64,000 nucleotides of DNA from Hymenobacter canadensis (GTDB taxonomy: Bacteria > Bacteroidota > Bacteroidia > Cytophagales > Hymenobacteraceae), in NCBI RefSeq assembly GCF_027359925.1, contig NZ_CP114767.1, positions 4,204,501 through 4,268,500 on the forward strand, in the 5' to 3' direction. Below, piece after piece: positions 50,566 through 59,381 of this stretch. The position numbers and the translations under genes were made by a program. Position 1 is the stretch's first letter; each line of letters begins with the position of its first letter. Under the pieces are notes generated by a model. It did not search any database. It saw only the letters and a program-made list of their open reading frames with translations, and was not told the origin of the DNA.

Positions 50566-51981
50566 TTACAGCGCGCCGGCTACCAGACCGGGCAGCACGC
50601 CCAGCAGCACCGTGAGGGCGGCCAGCAGTAGCAGCGCGCCGGCCTGGAAGGTCGTCACGGGCACCGCCTCAGCCGTTTCGGCGTCGGTATCGCGCATGTA
50701 CATGCTGATGATGGGTCGCAGGTAGTAGTAGATGCTCACCATCGACATCACCACGGCAAATACCACGAGGCCGATGTAGCCATTTTCCACGGCCGCCGAG
50801 AACACGAAGAACTTGCCAAAGAAGCCGCCCGTGAGCGGAATGCCGGCCAGGCTCAGCATGGACACCGTGAGCGAGAAGGCCAGCAGCGGGTTGGTTTTCG
50901 CCAGCCCGTTGAGGCCGTCGTAGTCCTCGCGCTGGCGGGCATCGGCCACCAGTTTCACTACCCCAAAGGCAGCGACGGTGGCTACCGAGTAGGCCAGCGA
51001 ATAGAACAGAATACCGTTGGCGGAAGCACCTTCCAGCTGGCCGTTGTAGGCTACCAGCGCAATCAGCAGGTAGCCGGCGTGGGAGATGCTGGAGTAGGCC
51101 AGCATCCGCTTGATGCTGGTCTGGGCCACGGCGCCCACGTTGCCGATGAGCAGCGTGAGCACGCACATGGCCGTCAGGGTGGGCAGCCAGATGCCCTGGG
51201 CGTTGGCGGCCGGGAAGGCCTGCACCAGCAGCTTCAGGAAGGCGGCGAAACCGGCCGTTTTCACCACCGTGCTCATGAAGGCAGCGAAGAACGTAGGCGT
51301 GCCCTCGTACACGTCGGGCGTCCAGAAGTGGAACGGCGCGGCCGACACCTTGAAGCCCATACCGATGAACATCAGCAGCATGCCAATGTAGAGCATCGGC
51401 TTCAGTGACTCAAAACCGGGAGCCGGGTTCTGCACCGCGAAGCTGATTTCGCTGAGTACGAACGTGCCGGTGGCACCGTACACCAGCGCCATGCCGAAGA
51501 GCAGGATGCCGGTGAAGAACGCACCCATCAGGAAGTACTTGAGGGCGGCTTCGTTGGAGCGCAGGTTGCGCTTATCGGAGCCGGCCAGTACGTACATGGC
51601 CACGCTCAGGATTTCGATGCCCAGAAACAGCATCAGCAGGTGGTTGTAGCTCACCAGCATAATGGCGCCCACCAGCGAAAACAGCAGCAGCGAGTAGTAT
51701 TCGGCCAGGTTGGCCTCGCCGTCGAGCACGTATTTCTGGGAGAAGGGCACCAGCACCAACGCCGTGAGGAGCACGATGCCGGTGAAGGCCACCGAGAAGT
51801 TGTCGATGGTGAGCATGCCGTTGAAAAACGGTTGCGCACCCTCGTTCCAGTCGATGAAGTTCACGGTCAGCACCAGCCCCAGGATGAGCATCATCACGGG
51901 CAGCAGCAGCCGGTTGGAGCGGCGGAAACCCAGGAACAGGTTGCCGAGGCCCAGAACGGAAAGGAGAATGATGGAATTCAT
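50566..51981 (-). CDS. nuoN: NADH-quinone oxidoreductase subunit N
   Basis: A 471-residue antiporter-like membrane subunit of complex I with about fourteen membrane segments. Conserved blocks include LFSLVGAIMLVSYNHLLMLFL, MFIGMGFKVSAAPFHFWTPD with the pump Lys, and AQTSIKRMLAYSSISHAGYL. It is the last gene of the nuo set and is followed by a terminator. The plain length and complete motifs indicate a working subunit. Confidence 0.96.
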   Translation of the reverse strand: MNSIILLSVLGLGNLFLGFRRSNRLLLPVMMLILGLVLTVNFIDWNEGAQPFFNGMLTIDNFSVAFTGIVLLTALVLVPFSQKYVLDGEANLAEYYSLLLFSLVGAIMLVSYNHLLMLFLGIEILSVAMYVLAGSDKRNLRSNEAALKYFLMGAFFTGILLFGMALVYGATGTFVLSEISFAVQNPAPGFESLKPMLYIGMLLMFIGMGFKVSAAPFHFWTPDVYEGTPTFFAAFMSTVVKTAGFAAFLKLLVQAFPAANAQGIWLPTLTAMCVLTLLIGNVGAVAQTSIKRMLAYSSISHAGYLLIALVAYNGQLEGASANGILFYSLAYSVATVAAFGVVKLVADARQREDYDGLNGLAKTNPLLAFSLTVSMLSLAGIPLTGGFFGKFFVFSAAVENGYIGLVVFAVVMSMVSIYYYLRPIISMYMRDTDAETAEAVPVTTFQAGALLLLAALTVLLGVLPGLVAGAL

Positions 51982-51994
51982 ATGGTCGGCTGGA

Positions 51995-52100
51995 GTTCCC
52001 AGGGCAAAAGCCCTGGACTATGGAGCGTGTACAAATGCGGCCCGAATAGCCAGAATAAGAAGCAGAATCACTACGTAGCCCAGGGCTTCAGCCTTGGAAC
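51995..52100. repeat. inverted repeat GTTCCCAGGGCAAAAGCCCT between nuoM and nuoN
   Basis: Arms at 51995-52024 and 52071-52100 pair with several mismatches; each holds a small palindrome (CCAGGGC/GCCCTGG). It lies inside the operon, just before nuoN. Confidence 0.87.
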
Positions 52101-52112
52101 GCGGGATGAGTG

Positions 52113-53582
52113 CTACCGTTTTACTACCTCGTTCAGAATGTTCAGCACGCTGCCTTCCGACAGGTGCAGGAACGTGTTGGGGAACAGGCCAATCCAGAAC
52201 ACCAGCACGATGAGCGGCACCAGCAGGGCCAGCTCCGAGCCGGTGAGGTCGGTGAAGGTTTCAGTGAACGAGGAATCGGGGCCGAGCATCACGCGCTGGA
52301 ACATGCGCAGCAAGTACACCGCGCCCAGAATGATGGTCACTCCGGCCACGGCGCCCATCCAGGCGTTGAACTGGTACACGCCGGCCAGCAGCAGGAACTC
52401 GCCTACGAAGCCGTTGGTGAGCGGCAGCGCCACCGTGCCCAGCAGCAGCACCAGGAAGCACACCGTCAGGACGGGCGCTTTGCGGGTGAGGCCGCCCAGG
52501 TCGGCAATGTTGCGGGTGCCGGTGCGGCGCTCAATGGCGTCGGCAATGAAGAACATGCCCACCACGTTCACGCCGTGAGCCAGCATCTGAATGGCGGCGC
52601 CCTGCAGACCCATTTGGGTCAGCGAGAACACGCCGGCAATCATCAAGCCCACGTGGGAGAGGGAGGAATAAGCAATCAAGCGCTTCACATCCTGCTGGCG
52701 GATGGCAATGATGGCCCCGTAGATGATGCCGATGATGGCCAGAATCAGGATCAGGTTCTGCCAGTAATCCACGCCCATCGGCACTACGGGTAGCAGCCAG
52801 CGCATGCAGCCGTAGATACCCATTTTCAGCATGATGCCCGAGAGCAGCATGGTGGCCGGGGCCGGGGCCTCGGTGTAGGTATCGGGCTGCCAGGTGTGGA
52901 AGGGGAAGATGGGCATCTTCACGGCGAAGGCCGCGAAAATCAGCCAGAACAGCCATACCTGCGTTTCGGCGGGCAGGTTGAGGGCGTAGAACGAGGCCAG
53001 CGCCGAGTTGTGGGCCGACAGGCCGTCGGCGGCGGGGCCGGTCTGGAAGTAGAGGTACACGAAGCCGGCCAGCATGAACAGCGAGCCGATGATGGTGTAC
53101 AGGAAAAACTTGAAGGTAACGCGGGCCCGGTTCACGCCGCCCCACACGCCAGCCAGGAAGTAAATTGGAATCAGGGCCACTTCCCACATGAAGTAGAACA
53201 GGAAGGCATCCTGGGCCGTGAACACACCAATCAGGCCGGTTTGCATGAACAGCACCAGCGCGTAAAACACCGACTCGTTCTCGAAGTTGCGGCGGAAGGC
53301 GCTCAGCAGAATCACGGGCACCAGCACGGCCGTCAGCAGCACCAGCAGCAAACTCAGCCCGTCCATACCCACCGCGAAGTGAATGCCAGCCGAGGGTATC
53401 CAGTTCAGGTCGAAGCTGAATTGGCCGGTGTTGTTGGTGTTGAACGTGAAGGCCGCGTAGGCCGCCAGCGCAAATTCAACCAGGGCCGCGCCCAGCGCCG
53501 GAACCCGGGCCGCACGGCCTTTGAAGAAGTGCAGCAGCAGGGCGGCCGCCACGGGCCAGAGTAGAAGAAGGACAGTCAGCAT
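52113..53582 (-). CDS. nuoM: NADH-quinone oxidoreductase subunit M
   Basis: A 489-residue antiporter-like subunit of complex I. Motifs typical of NuoM are visible: GMDGLSLLLVLLTAVL, FYFMWEVALIPIYFL (the conserved Glu), VKMPIFPFHTWQPDTYTEAP, and QQDVKRLIAYSSLSHVGLM. About fourteen membrane segments. It lies 57 bases after nuoL. Confidence 0.97.
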   Translation of the reverse strand: MLTVLLLLWPVAAALLLHFFKGRAARVPALGAALVEFALAAYAAFTFNTNNTGQFSFDLNWIPSAGIHFAVGMDGLSLLLVLLTAVLVPVILLSAFRRNFENESVFYALVLFMQTGLIGVFTAQDAFLFYFMWEVALIPIYFLAGVWGGVNRARVTFKFFLYTIIGSLFMLAGFVYLYFQTGPAADGLSAHNSALASFYALNLPAETQVWLFWLIFAAFAVKMPIFPFHTWQPDTYTEAPAPATMLLSGIMLKMGIYGCMRWLLPVVPMGVDYWQNLILILAIIGIIYGAIIAIRQQDVKRLIAYSSLSHVGLMIAGVFSLTQMGLQGAAIQMLAHGVNVVGMFFIADAIERRTGTRNIADLGGLTRKAPVLTVCFLVLLLGTVALPLTNGFVGEFLLLAGVYQFNAWMGAVAGVTIILGAVYLLRMFQRVMLGPDSSFTETFTDLTGSELALLVPLIVLVFWIGLFPNTFLHLSEGSVLNILNEVVKR

Positions 53583-53639
53583 GCGTTATCTGGATGCGGA
53601 TGAAGCCGGTGAAAAAGTCCGGTCCGGCCGTCAGTAGAA

Positions 53640-55586
53640 TTAGAATTTCCCGAAGTTCAGCGCCATGACCAGCACGATGCCCACCACCATCAGGATGAGG
53701 TAGGTTTCCACGGAGCCGGTTTGCACGTAGCGCAGGAGCTGGCCCCCGCCCATGGTGATGCGGCCGAAGCCGTTCACGATGGGGTCGATGATGCCGTTTT
53801 CCACGTAGCGGAACAGGCCGCGCGAGAGCCACATGATGGGGCGCACAATCAGGGCGTTGTACAGCTCGTCGATGTAGTACTTGTGATAGATCAGGTTTTC
53901 GAGGAAGCCGCGCGACTCGCCGTCTTCCACCGGGCGCACCCCGCGGCTCACGTACTGCACGTAGGCTACGATGATGCCCAGCACACCTGCGCCTACCGAG
54001 AGGCCGATGAGCATGAGTTCGGTAGCGTGGTCCACCTCGGCACCGAAAGCGGCCGGGTTGAGGCGCTGCGAGTAAGTGAACAGTGGCGCGAGGTAGTTGG
54101 AGAGGTAGGCGTTGTCTTCACCCAGGAAGAAGGGCGCGTTCATGAAACCACCCACGGCGGCCAGAATAGCCAGCACGACAAGCGGCAGCGTCATGGAGGC
54201 CGGCGACTCGTGCAGGTGGTGCTTCTGTTCCTCGGTGCCGCGGAACTCGCCGAAGAAGGTGAGGAACAGCAGACGGAACATATAGAAGGCCGTCAGGAAG
54301 GCCGTGAACAGGCCCACGGCGTACAGCACTTTGCTGTGCTCGAAGGCGTGCAGCAGGATTTCATCTTTGGAGAAGAAGCCAGCGAAAGGCGGGATGCCGG
54401 CAATGGCCAGGCAGCCTACGAAGAAGGTGATGAACGTAATCGGCAGGGCTTTGCGCAGGCCACCCATGCGGCGCATGTCCTGCTCGTTGCTCATGGCGTG
54501 AATCACGGAGCCCGCGCCCAGGAACATCAGCGCCTTGAAGAAAGCGTGCGTCAGTACGTGGAACAGGGAGGTGCTGTAGCCCATCACGCCCAAGGCCAGG
54601 AACATGTAGCCCAGCTGCGAAACGGTGGAGTAAGCCAGCACCTTCTTGATGTCGTTCTGAGCCAGACCGATGGTGGCGGCAAACAGGGCGGTAGCCGCGC
54701 CGATGATGGCAATAACTTCGAGGGTATCGGGGGCCAGCGTGAACAGCACGTTGGCGCGCAGAATCATGTAGATACCGGCCGTTACCATGGTCGCGGCGTG
54801 AATCAGGGCCGAAACGGGGGTGGGGCCGGCCATGGCGTCGGGCAGCCAGGTGTAGAGCGGCAGCTGCGCCGATTTACCGGCAGCACCCACGAACAGCAGC
54901 AGCGTAATAGCCGTTACCACGCCCGCGCCAATCTGCATGGTGCTGGCTTTCTGGAACACCTCGGCGTACTGCACCGAGTCGAAGGTCAGGTAAATCAGGA
55001 AGATGCCGAGCAGAAAGCCCAGGTCACCGACGCGGTTGATGATGAAGGCTTTCTTGGCGGCGTTGTTGTAGGCGGTGTTCTTGTTCCAGAAGCCGATGAG
55101 CAGGTAGGAGCACAGCCCCACGCCTTCCCAGCCGATGAACAGAATCACGAAGTTGGCGCCCAGCACCAGCACCAGCATGCTGAACACGAACAGGTTCAGG
55201 AAGCTGAAAAACTTGCCCACGTTTTCGTCGTGGTGCATGTAGCCGATGCTGTACACGTGAATCAGGAAGCCCACGCCCGTCACGAGCAGCAGCATAATCA
55301 AACTGAGCTGGTCGATCTGGTAGCTGAAGGGAATCTGCATCGAGCCGACCGAAATCCAGTCGAACAGCGTGACGGTGTACTGGTACTGGAAGTTCAGGAA
55401 CAGGAACACCGAAATGGCGAACGAGCCCAGCACCGCCAAGCTGCTGATGGCGCCGGCCACCGTGCCCGAAAGCTTGCGGTTGAGCAGCCCGTTGATCAGA
55501 AAGCCCAAAAACGGCAGCAGCGGAATAAGCACGTACAGAAACGTGGAGTAGGGCGCGCCGGCAGCGGGGATTACAGTTTCTTGCAT
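53640..55586 (-). CDS. nuoL: NADH-quinone oxidoreductase subunit L
   Basis: A 648-residue subunit with about sixteen membrane segments and the long amphipathic C-terminal helix that braces the membrane arm. Conserved blocks: GWEGVGLCSYLLIGFW, KSAQLPLYTWLPDAMAGPTP, SALIHAATMVTAGIYM and AQNDIKKVLAYSTVSQLGYM. It follows nuoK after a GTCAT-family repeat. Confidence 0.97.
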   Translation of the reverse strand: MQETVIPAAGAPYSTFLYVLIPLLPFLGFLINGLLNRKLSGTVAGAISSLAVLGSFAISVFLFLNFQYQYTVTLFDWISVGSMQIPFSYQIDQLSLIMLLLVTGVGFLIHVYSIGYMHHDENVGKFFSFLNLFVFSMLVLVLGANFVILFIGWEGVGLCSYLLIGFWNKNTAYNNAAKKAFIINRVGDLGFLLGIFLIYLTFDSVQYAEVFQKASTMQIGAGVVTAITLLLFVGAAGKSAQLPLYTWLPDAMAGPTPVSALIHAATMVTAGIYMILRANVLFTLAPDTLEVIAIIGAATALFAATIGLAQNDIKKVLAYSTVSQLGYMFLALGVMGYSTSLFHVLTHAFFKALMFLGAGSVIHAMSNEQDMRRMGGLRKALPITFITFFVGCLAIAGIPPFAGFFSKDEILLHAFEHSKVLYAVGLFTAFLTAFYMFRLLFLTFFGEFRGTEEQKHHLHESPASMTLPLVVLAILAAVGGFMNAPFFLGEDNAYLSNYLAPLFTYSQRLNPAAFGAEVDHATELMLIGLSVGAGVLGIIVAYVQYVSRGVRPVEDGESRGFLENLIYHKYYIDELYNALIVRPIMWLSRGLFRYVENGIIDPIVNGFGRITMGGGQLLRYVQTGSVETYLILMVVGIVLVMALNFGKF

Positions 55587-55610
55587 AAGTCAGGGATGCA
55601 GAAGCACAGG

Positions 55611-55712
55611 TGTCATCCTGAGCGGAGCGAAGGACCTTTTTACCCCGGAACGAGTCGTGCTTGCGCGTTTCGTTCTGCTGGTGTAAGGTCCTTCGCGCCG
55701 CTCAGGATGACA
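55611..55712. repeat. GTCAT-family inverted repeat (nuoK-nuoL)
   Basis: Arms 55611-55640 and 55682-55712, subtype GTCATCCTGAGCGGAGCG with a few mismatches, lie inside the operon 24 bases before the nuoL ATG. Confidence 0.92.
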
Positions 55713-55719
55713 TGGCAAA

Positions 55720-56052
55720 TCAGAACTTCAGGCGGTTGAGCAGAGTGACGTCGGTATTCTGCAGGTTGCGGTAGATCATCACAATAATGGCCAGCCCGAC
55801 CGCCACTTCGGCGGCAGCCACGGCCATGATGAAGAACACGAAAACCTGGCCGTTGGGGTCGGCGCGGTAGGCCGAGAAGGCGGTCAGCAGGATGTTCACG
55901 GCATTGAGCATCAGCTCGACGCACATGAAGATGATGATGGCGTTACGCCGGGTAAGTACGCCCAGCACGCCGATGCTGAACAGCGCGGCGGCGAAGAAAA
56001 CGTAGTACTGAAGAGGAACCGTTTGGATAACCTGCGGTATGTTCTGGTCCAT
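55720..56052 (-). CDS. nuoK: NADH-quinone oxidoreductase subunit K
   Basis: A 110-residue subunit with three membrane segments. The ATG at 56052 (MDQNIPQVIQTVPLQYY) is chosen; the frame opens further upstream without similarity. The conserved Glu residues are in IIFMCVELMLNAVNI and AVAAAEVAVGLAIIV. In most genomes nuoK directly follows nuoJ; here nuoJ lies 2.7 kb away, beyond four unrelated genes. Confidence 0.95.
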   Translation of the reverse strand: MDQNIPQVIQTVPLQYYVFFAAALFSIGVLGVLTRRNAIIIFMCVELMLNAVNILLTAFSAYRADPNGQVFVFFIMAVAAAEVAVGLAIIVMIYRNLQNTDVTLLNRLKF

Positions 56053-56298
56053 GCGGTAGCGTTGGCGGCGGAACGAATCCCCATCGGCCGGGGCACGGCG
56101 GGGCAATTAGGTGGCAAAGGTATCCTGAAAATTGGAAAACGCCACCCTTTAAATTGGCCTGATTTGGGCGTTTTCGGGGCGAAGATTCGCCACCGTAGCA
56201 GTCGGTGACGATGTGGTGGCGCCTTTTTCGCGGCAGATATAGCCGCTCCCGCAGGCAAACCGTACTTTAGCACTTCCGCCACCGCAACTTATTGCCTC

Positions 56299-56760
56299 AT
56301 GAGCATCACCATTGGCAGCTTAGCCGAGCTGCAACAGTACGAGGGCCAGGACCTCGGCATCACGCCCTGGCACGTCATCACGCAGGAGCAAATTAACCAG
56401 TTCGCCGCCGCCACCCTCGATTTCCAGTGGATCCACACCGACCCCGAGCGCGCCGCCGCCGAGTCGCCGTTCGGCGGGACCATTGCCCACGGCTACCTCA
56501 CGCTGTCGTTGCTGCCCTACTTCTGGAACCAGCTGGTGCAGGTGGAAAACCTGAAGATGCAGGTGAATTACGAAATCAGTGAGTTCCGTTTCAACCAAGC
56601 TGTGCTGGTGAATACGCCCGTGCGCCTTCACGCCAAGCTGCTGGCCGTGAAGGATTTGCGCGGCATCGCCAAAGCCAATATCGGCGTGACGATGGAAATC
56701 GAAGGCCAGAAGAAGCCTGCCTACACCGGCGTTATTACGTTTTTGTACCACTTTTTGTAA
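56299..56760 (+). CDS. MaoC family dehydratase ((R)-specific enoyl-CoA hydratase-like)
   Basis: A 153-residue single-hotdog protein. The hydratase-2 motif is seen as DFQWIHTDPERAAAESPFGG with Asp41 and His46, followed by IAHGYLTLSLLP. Members hydrate trans-2-enoyl-CoA to (R)-3-hydroxyacyl-CoA. It is the first gene of the plus-strand block between nuoJ and nuoK and has no functional link to complex I that I can see. Confidence 0.9.
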   Translation: MSITIGSLAELQQYEGQDLGITPWHVITQEQINQFAAATLDFQWIHTDPERAAAESPFGGTIAHGYLTLSLLPYFWNQLVQVENLKMQVNYEISEFRFNQAVLVNTPVRLHAKLLAVKDLRGIAKANIGVTMEIEGQKKPAYTGVITFLYHFL

Positions 56761-56771
56761 GCAACAGCAAC

Positions 56772-56880
56772 CGCCTGTCATCCTGAGCTTGCGAAGGACC
56801 TTATTACGTTGGAACGAGTCGTTGAAACGATTATCGGGCTGGCGTGGTAAGGTCTTTCGCTTCGCTCAGGATGACAGGCG
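56772..56880. repeat. GTCAT-family inverted repeat (after the MaoC gene)
   Basis: 37-base arms 56772-56808 and 56844-56880 with a few mismatches; the left arm carries the GAGCTTGCGAAGG form, the right the GAGCGAAGCGAAAG form. It starts 12 bases after the stop. Confidence 0.92.
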
Positions 56881-56952
56881 TATTGTCTGCTTCGATAAAA
56901 TTTCCGCTCCCCGATAAAGTATCTTCCGGCCATCCACGTCTGTGTCAGCAGA

Positions 56953-57558
56953 ATGGAACCCCTAGCTCTACCACTCGACGCTGCACGCATGACGGCCGGC
57001 CACCAGGACCTGCAGATACAGGAAGCCGTGCGCACCCAACGGAAGCGTCTGCTGGCGTTTATCCGCCGCCGCATTCCCAACGAGGCCGAGGCCGAAGACG
57101 TGCTGCAGGACGTATTCGCCGAGCTGGTGGAAAGCTACCGGCTGATGAAGCCCGTGGAGCAGGCCGCCGCCTGGCTGTTTCGGGTGGCCCGCAACAAAAT
57201 TACCGACCTCTACCGCCGTAAAAAGCCAGTTTCGCTGGAAAACGAAATGGCTGCCTTTGCCGCCGATGGCGACGAAAACACGCTGCTGCTGGCCGACATC
57301 CTGCCCGCCGTAGACGACGCACCCGAGAACCGCCTGCTACGCGAAACCCTCATGGAAGCCCTCAGCGACGCGCTGGCCGAGCTGCCCGCCGCCCAGCGCC
57401 AAGTGTTCATCTGGCACGAGCTGGAAGACAAAACCTTCCGCGAAATGGAGGAGGAAACCGGCGTGCCGCTCAAAACCCTGATTTCGCGCAAGCACTACGC
57501 CGTGCAGCACCTGCGCAAACGCCTCCGCACGCTCTACACGGAGCTGTTTACGGATTAA
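56953..57558 (+). CDS. ECF-type RNA polymerase sigma factor
   Basis: A 201-residue sigma-70 family protein. Region 2 is seen in RRRIPNEAEAEDVLQDVFAE and AAAWLFRVARNKITDLYRR; region 4 in LAELPAAQRQVFIWHELEDK and YAVQHLRKRLRTLYTEL. A spacer rich in Asp/Glu (about 100-125) separates them. The start may be 56953 or the second ATG at 56989. No classic anti-sigma factor is adjacent, but a small membrane protein gene follows. Confidence 0.9.
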   Translation: MEPLALPLDAARMTAGHQDLQIQEAVRTQRKRLLAFIRRRIPNEAEAEDVLQDVFAELVESYRLMKPVEQAAAWLFRVARNKITDLYRRKKPVSLENEMAAFAADGDENTLLLADILPAVDDAPENRLLRETLMEALSDALAELPAAQRQVFIWHELEDKTFREMEEETGVPLKTLISRKHYAVQHLRKRLRTLYTELFTD

Positions 57559-57560
57559 CC

Positions 57561-57663
57561 AGACCGTCATGCTGAGCTTGCCGAAGCATCTCGCGTGCTG
57601 ACGTTGCCATACCATTTAGACATCAGCACGCGAGATGCTTCGGCAAGCTCAGCATGACGGTCT
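57561..57663. repeat. GTCAT-family inverted repeat, 41-bp perfect arms
   Basis: Arms 57561-57601 and 57623-57663 are exact reverse complements (subtype GTCATGCTGAGCTTGCC). It starts 3 bases after the sigma factor stop and ends 17 before the next ATG; a short TTTT follows it. Confidence 0.95.
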
Positions 57664-57680
57664 TTTAACACCCAATTCCC

Positions 57681-58046
57681 ATGAACCGCTCCTTCCGCCT
57701 GTTACACGCCCTTAAAATACTGCTGCTGATTACGCTGTTCCTGGCCGTGGCTGGCTACGTGACCATGCGCCTCTGGAACTGGCTGCTGCCCGACCTGTTC
57801 AACCTGCCGGCCATCAGCATCTGGCAGGCGCTGGGGCTGCTGGTGCTTTCGCGCATCCTGTTAGGGGGCTGGGGCGGCCGCGGCCACCGCGCCGGCTGGG
57901 CCCGCAAGCGCCACCAGTGGAAGCAGAAGATGGAAACCCGCTTGGAATGCCTCACGCCCGAGGAAAAGGAGAAATTCCGCCAGAAAATGGAAGGTGCCTG
58001 CACCGGCCCCGCCTGGATGCGCCGCCGCAGCGCGGAAGCGGAATAG
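57681..58046 (+). CDS. small membrane protein next to the ECF sigma factor, function unknown
   Basis: A 121-residue protein with two hydrophobic segments (about 10-28, LKILLLITLFLAVAGYVTM, and about 44-60, ISIWQALGLLVLSRILLGG) and a basic/acidic soluble tail (about 65-121) with WKQKMETRLECLTPEEKEKF and GPAWMRRR. The blocks LWNWLLPDLFNLPAI and FWQALGLL-like are ones I recognise from small proteins found beside sigma factors in many Bacteroidota, without known function. It could regulate the sigma factor from the membrane (inference). Confidence 0.72.
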   Translation: MNRSFRLLHALKILLLITLFLAVAGYVTMRLWNWLLPDLFNLPAISIWQALGLLVLSRILLGGWGGRGHRAGWARKRHQWKQKMETRLECLTPEEKEKFRQKMEGACTGPAWMRRRSAEAE

Positions 58047-58065
58047 GAAGTTCTGGACAAGTAGC

Positions 58066-58113
58066 ATAAAGCAACAGCGGCACCTGAGGAATCAGGTGCC
58101 GCTGTTGCTTTAT
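58066..58113. terminator. bidirectional intrinsic terminator
   Basis: A perfect 22-base stem (ATAAAGCAACAGCGGCACCT and complement) with loop GGAA lies between convergent genes and overlaps the stop codon of the gene at 58110. Confidence 0.93.
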
Positions 58114-58688
58114 GGGGAAATCAGACAGCTGCGTTTTGGGTTGAGGTAATCCAATTCCTGCTGCTCGAAGAGTTGTTCCAGTGCTTCTGCGCCGTGCTGA
58201 ATCTTATAGTCTCTCTCCGCTTCAGTTATCGGGATTAGCCAGTAGCAATGAGTGGTAACGCTGGCAAAATCAAATAGCTCCAATGCTTCGCCGTGCAGGT
58301 AGGGTAGCGAAATAAAGGCGTAGTCACAGCAGGAATCAGCCAACCACGGCCGACCGATATTTACGGTATGGTTGAGGTCGAGTGGTGCGTCGTTGCGGTG
58401 AAAGGAGGCGCATGAGAGCAGTAGTTCTGCGAGCGACTCATCCTGTCGCGGGGATAGTACGAACAACTCAATACGGCTTTCGGATAGTCTGTCTAACGAC
58501 ATGCCGACTGTACAATACGTCCATGTTGACTTACCTCCGGATGGAGCAAATTCCAGCACGTAGAAATAAGGGTGCAGCTTCTCAACAGGCCCTGCTCGCC
58601 AGACAATTTTCCGGCCTGGTTTTCCAAAGTAAGCCTCGTAATGCAGCTTACAGGCTACGGTAAATTCGGCTAGGTCATTAAAATCCAT
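58110..58688 (-). CDS. suppressor of fused (SUFU)-like domain protein
   Basis: A 192-residue soluble protein. The pattern HPYFYVLEFAPSGGKSTWTY, ESRIELFVLSPRQDE, CCDYAFISLPYLHGEALELF and CYWLIPITEAERDYKIQHGA fits the SUFU family, bacterial members of which often act as immunity proteins in polymorphic toxin systems. No toxin gene is adjacent. Its GC content is visibly lower than that of the nuo genes, consistent with acquisition. It sits on the same strand as nuoJ but beyond the nuoJ terminator. The family call is moderate. Confidence 0.68.
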   Translation of the reverse strand: MDFNDLAEFTVACKLHYEAYFGKPGRKIVWRAGPVEKLHPYFYVLEFAPSGGKSTWTYCTVGMSLDRLSESRIELFVLSPRQDESLAELLLSCASFHRNDAPLDLNHTVNIGRPWLADSCCDYAFISLPYLHGEALELFDFASVTTHCYWLIPITEAERDYKIQHGAEALEQLFEQQELDYLNPKRSCLISP

Positions 58689-58700
58689 CTGATCAACATA

Positions 58701-58738
58701 AAAAAGCGCGGCGACTGATGCATCAGCCGCCGCGCTTG
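58701..58738 (-). terminator. intrinsic terminator after nuoJ
   Basis: On the minus strand AGCGCGGCG pairs with CGCCGCGCT and CTGATG with CATCAG, followed by TTTTT. It lies 27 bases after the nuoJ stop and would end the nuoE-J transcript. Confidence 0.9.
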
Positions 58739-58764
58739 GTCTCCACTGAAGCCAGCAGATAAGG

Positions 58765-59277
58765 CTAGAAATTCCGCTCGCCTACTTCGCGCTTGCCGAG
58801 CATTACGGCACCTACCATGGCTATCAGGAACAACACGGAGGCCAGCTCGAAGGGCAGCAGGTAATCGGTGTAGAGCTTCATGCCTAACTGGTCTACCATA
58901 CCGATTTGGGAGTTGAAAGCGGTACCGGCTGGCACGCCAGTGGGCGTTACGTCTTTCAGGGCGGCTACGAGGATAAGTAGGAGGGAGCCGCCGGCTACGG
59001 CTGCGGCAATCTTGGCCAGAGCCGGCTTGTGCGGCTCCGTGTCCACGTTCAGGTTCAGGAACATAATCACGAACAGGAACAGCACCATGATGGCACCGGC
59101 GTACACGATGATGTTCACGGCCGCCAGAAACTGCGCGTTCAGCAGCAGGTAGTGCCCCGACAGCGAGAAGAACGTCAGAATCAGGAACAGCACGCTATGC
59201 ACGGGGTTCTTGGCGAACACCACGCCCAGCGCGCTCAGCAGCGCCACGAAAGTCAGAAAGAGGAAGATTGGAGACAT
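58765..59277 (-). CDS. nuoJ: NADH-quinone oxidoreductase subunit J
   Basis: A 170-residue subunit with five membrane segments. The conserved stretch ALGVVFAKNPVHSVLFLILT and the pi-bulge helix FLAAVNIIVYAGAIMVLFLF are typical of NuoJ. It is the last gene of the upstream half of the complex I operon; nuoK is separated from it by a terminator and four other genes. Confidence 0.95.
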   Translation of the reverse strand: MSPIFLFLTFVALLSALGVVFAKNPVHSVLFLILTFFSLSGHYLLLNAQFLAAVNIIVYAGAIMVLFLFVIMFLNLNVDTEPHKPALAKIAAAVAGGSLLLILVAALKDVTPTGVPAGTAFNSQIGMVDQLGMKLYTDYLLPFELASVLFLIAMVGAVMLGKREVGERNF

Positions 59278-59296
59278 GGAGTGAGTTGTCGGATGA

Positions 59297-59381
59297 TAGT
59301 TGTCAGTTGTCAGTTTGAAGCACGGTAGTCAGTTGTATGGCGCAAGAGCCCTAACAGCTGACTACCAGCAACTAACAACTA
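59297..59381. repeat. imperfect inverted repeat of TAGTTGTCAGTTG words (nuoI-nuoJ)
   Basis: TAGTTGTCAGTTGTCAG and GGTAGTCAGTTGTA on the left pair with AACAGCTGACTACC and CAACTAACAACTA on the right. It lies inside the operon and is unrelated to the GTCAT family. Confidence 0.75.

Noticed and set aside
53721..55739. Long open frame (over 670 codons) on the plus strand opposite nuoL
   Set aside because: It is antisense to a clear nuoL and His/Gln/Ala/Val-rich with no family resemblance; it is a by-product of the high GC and codon bias.
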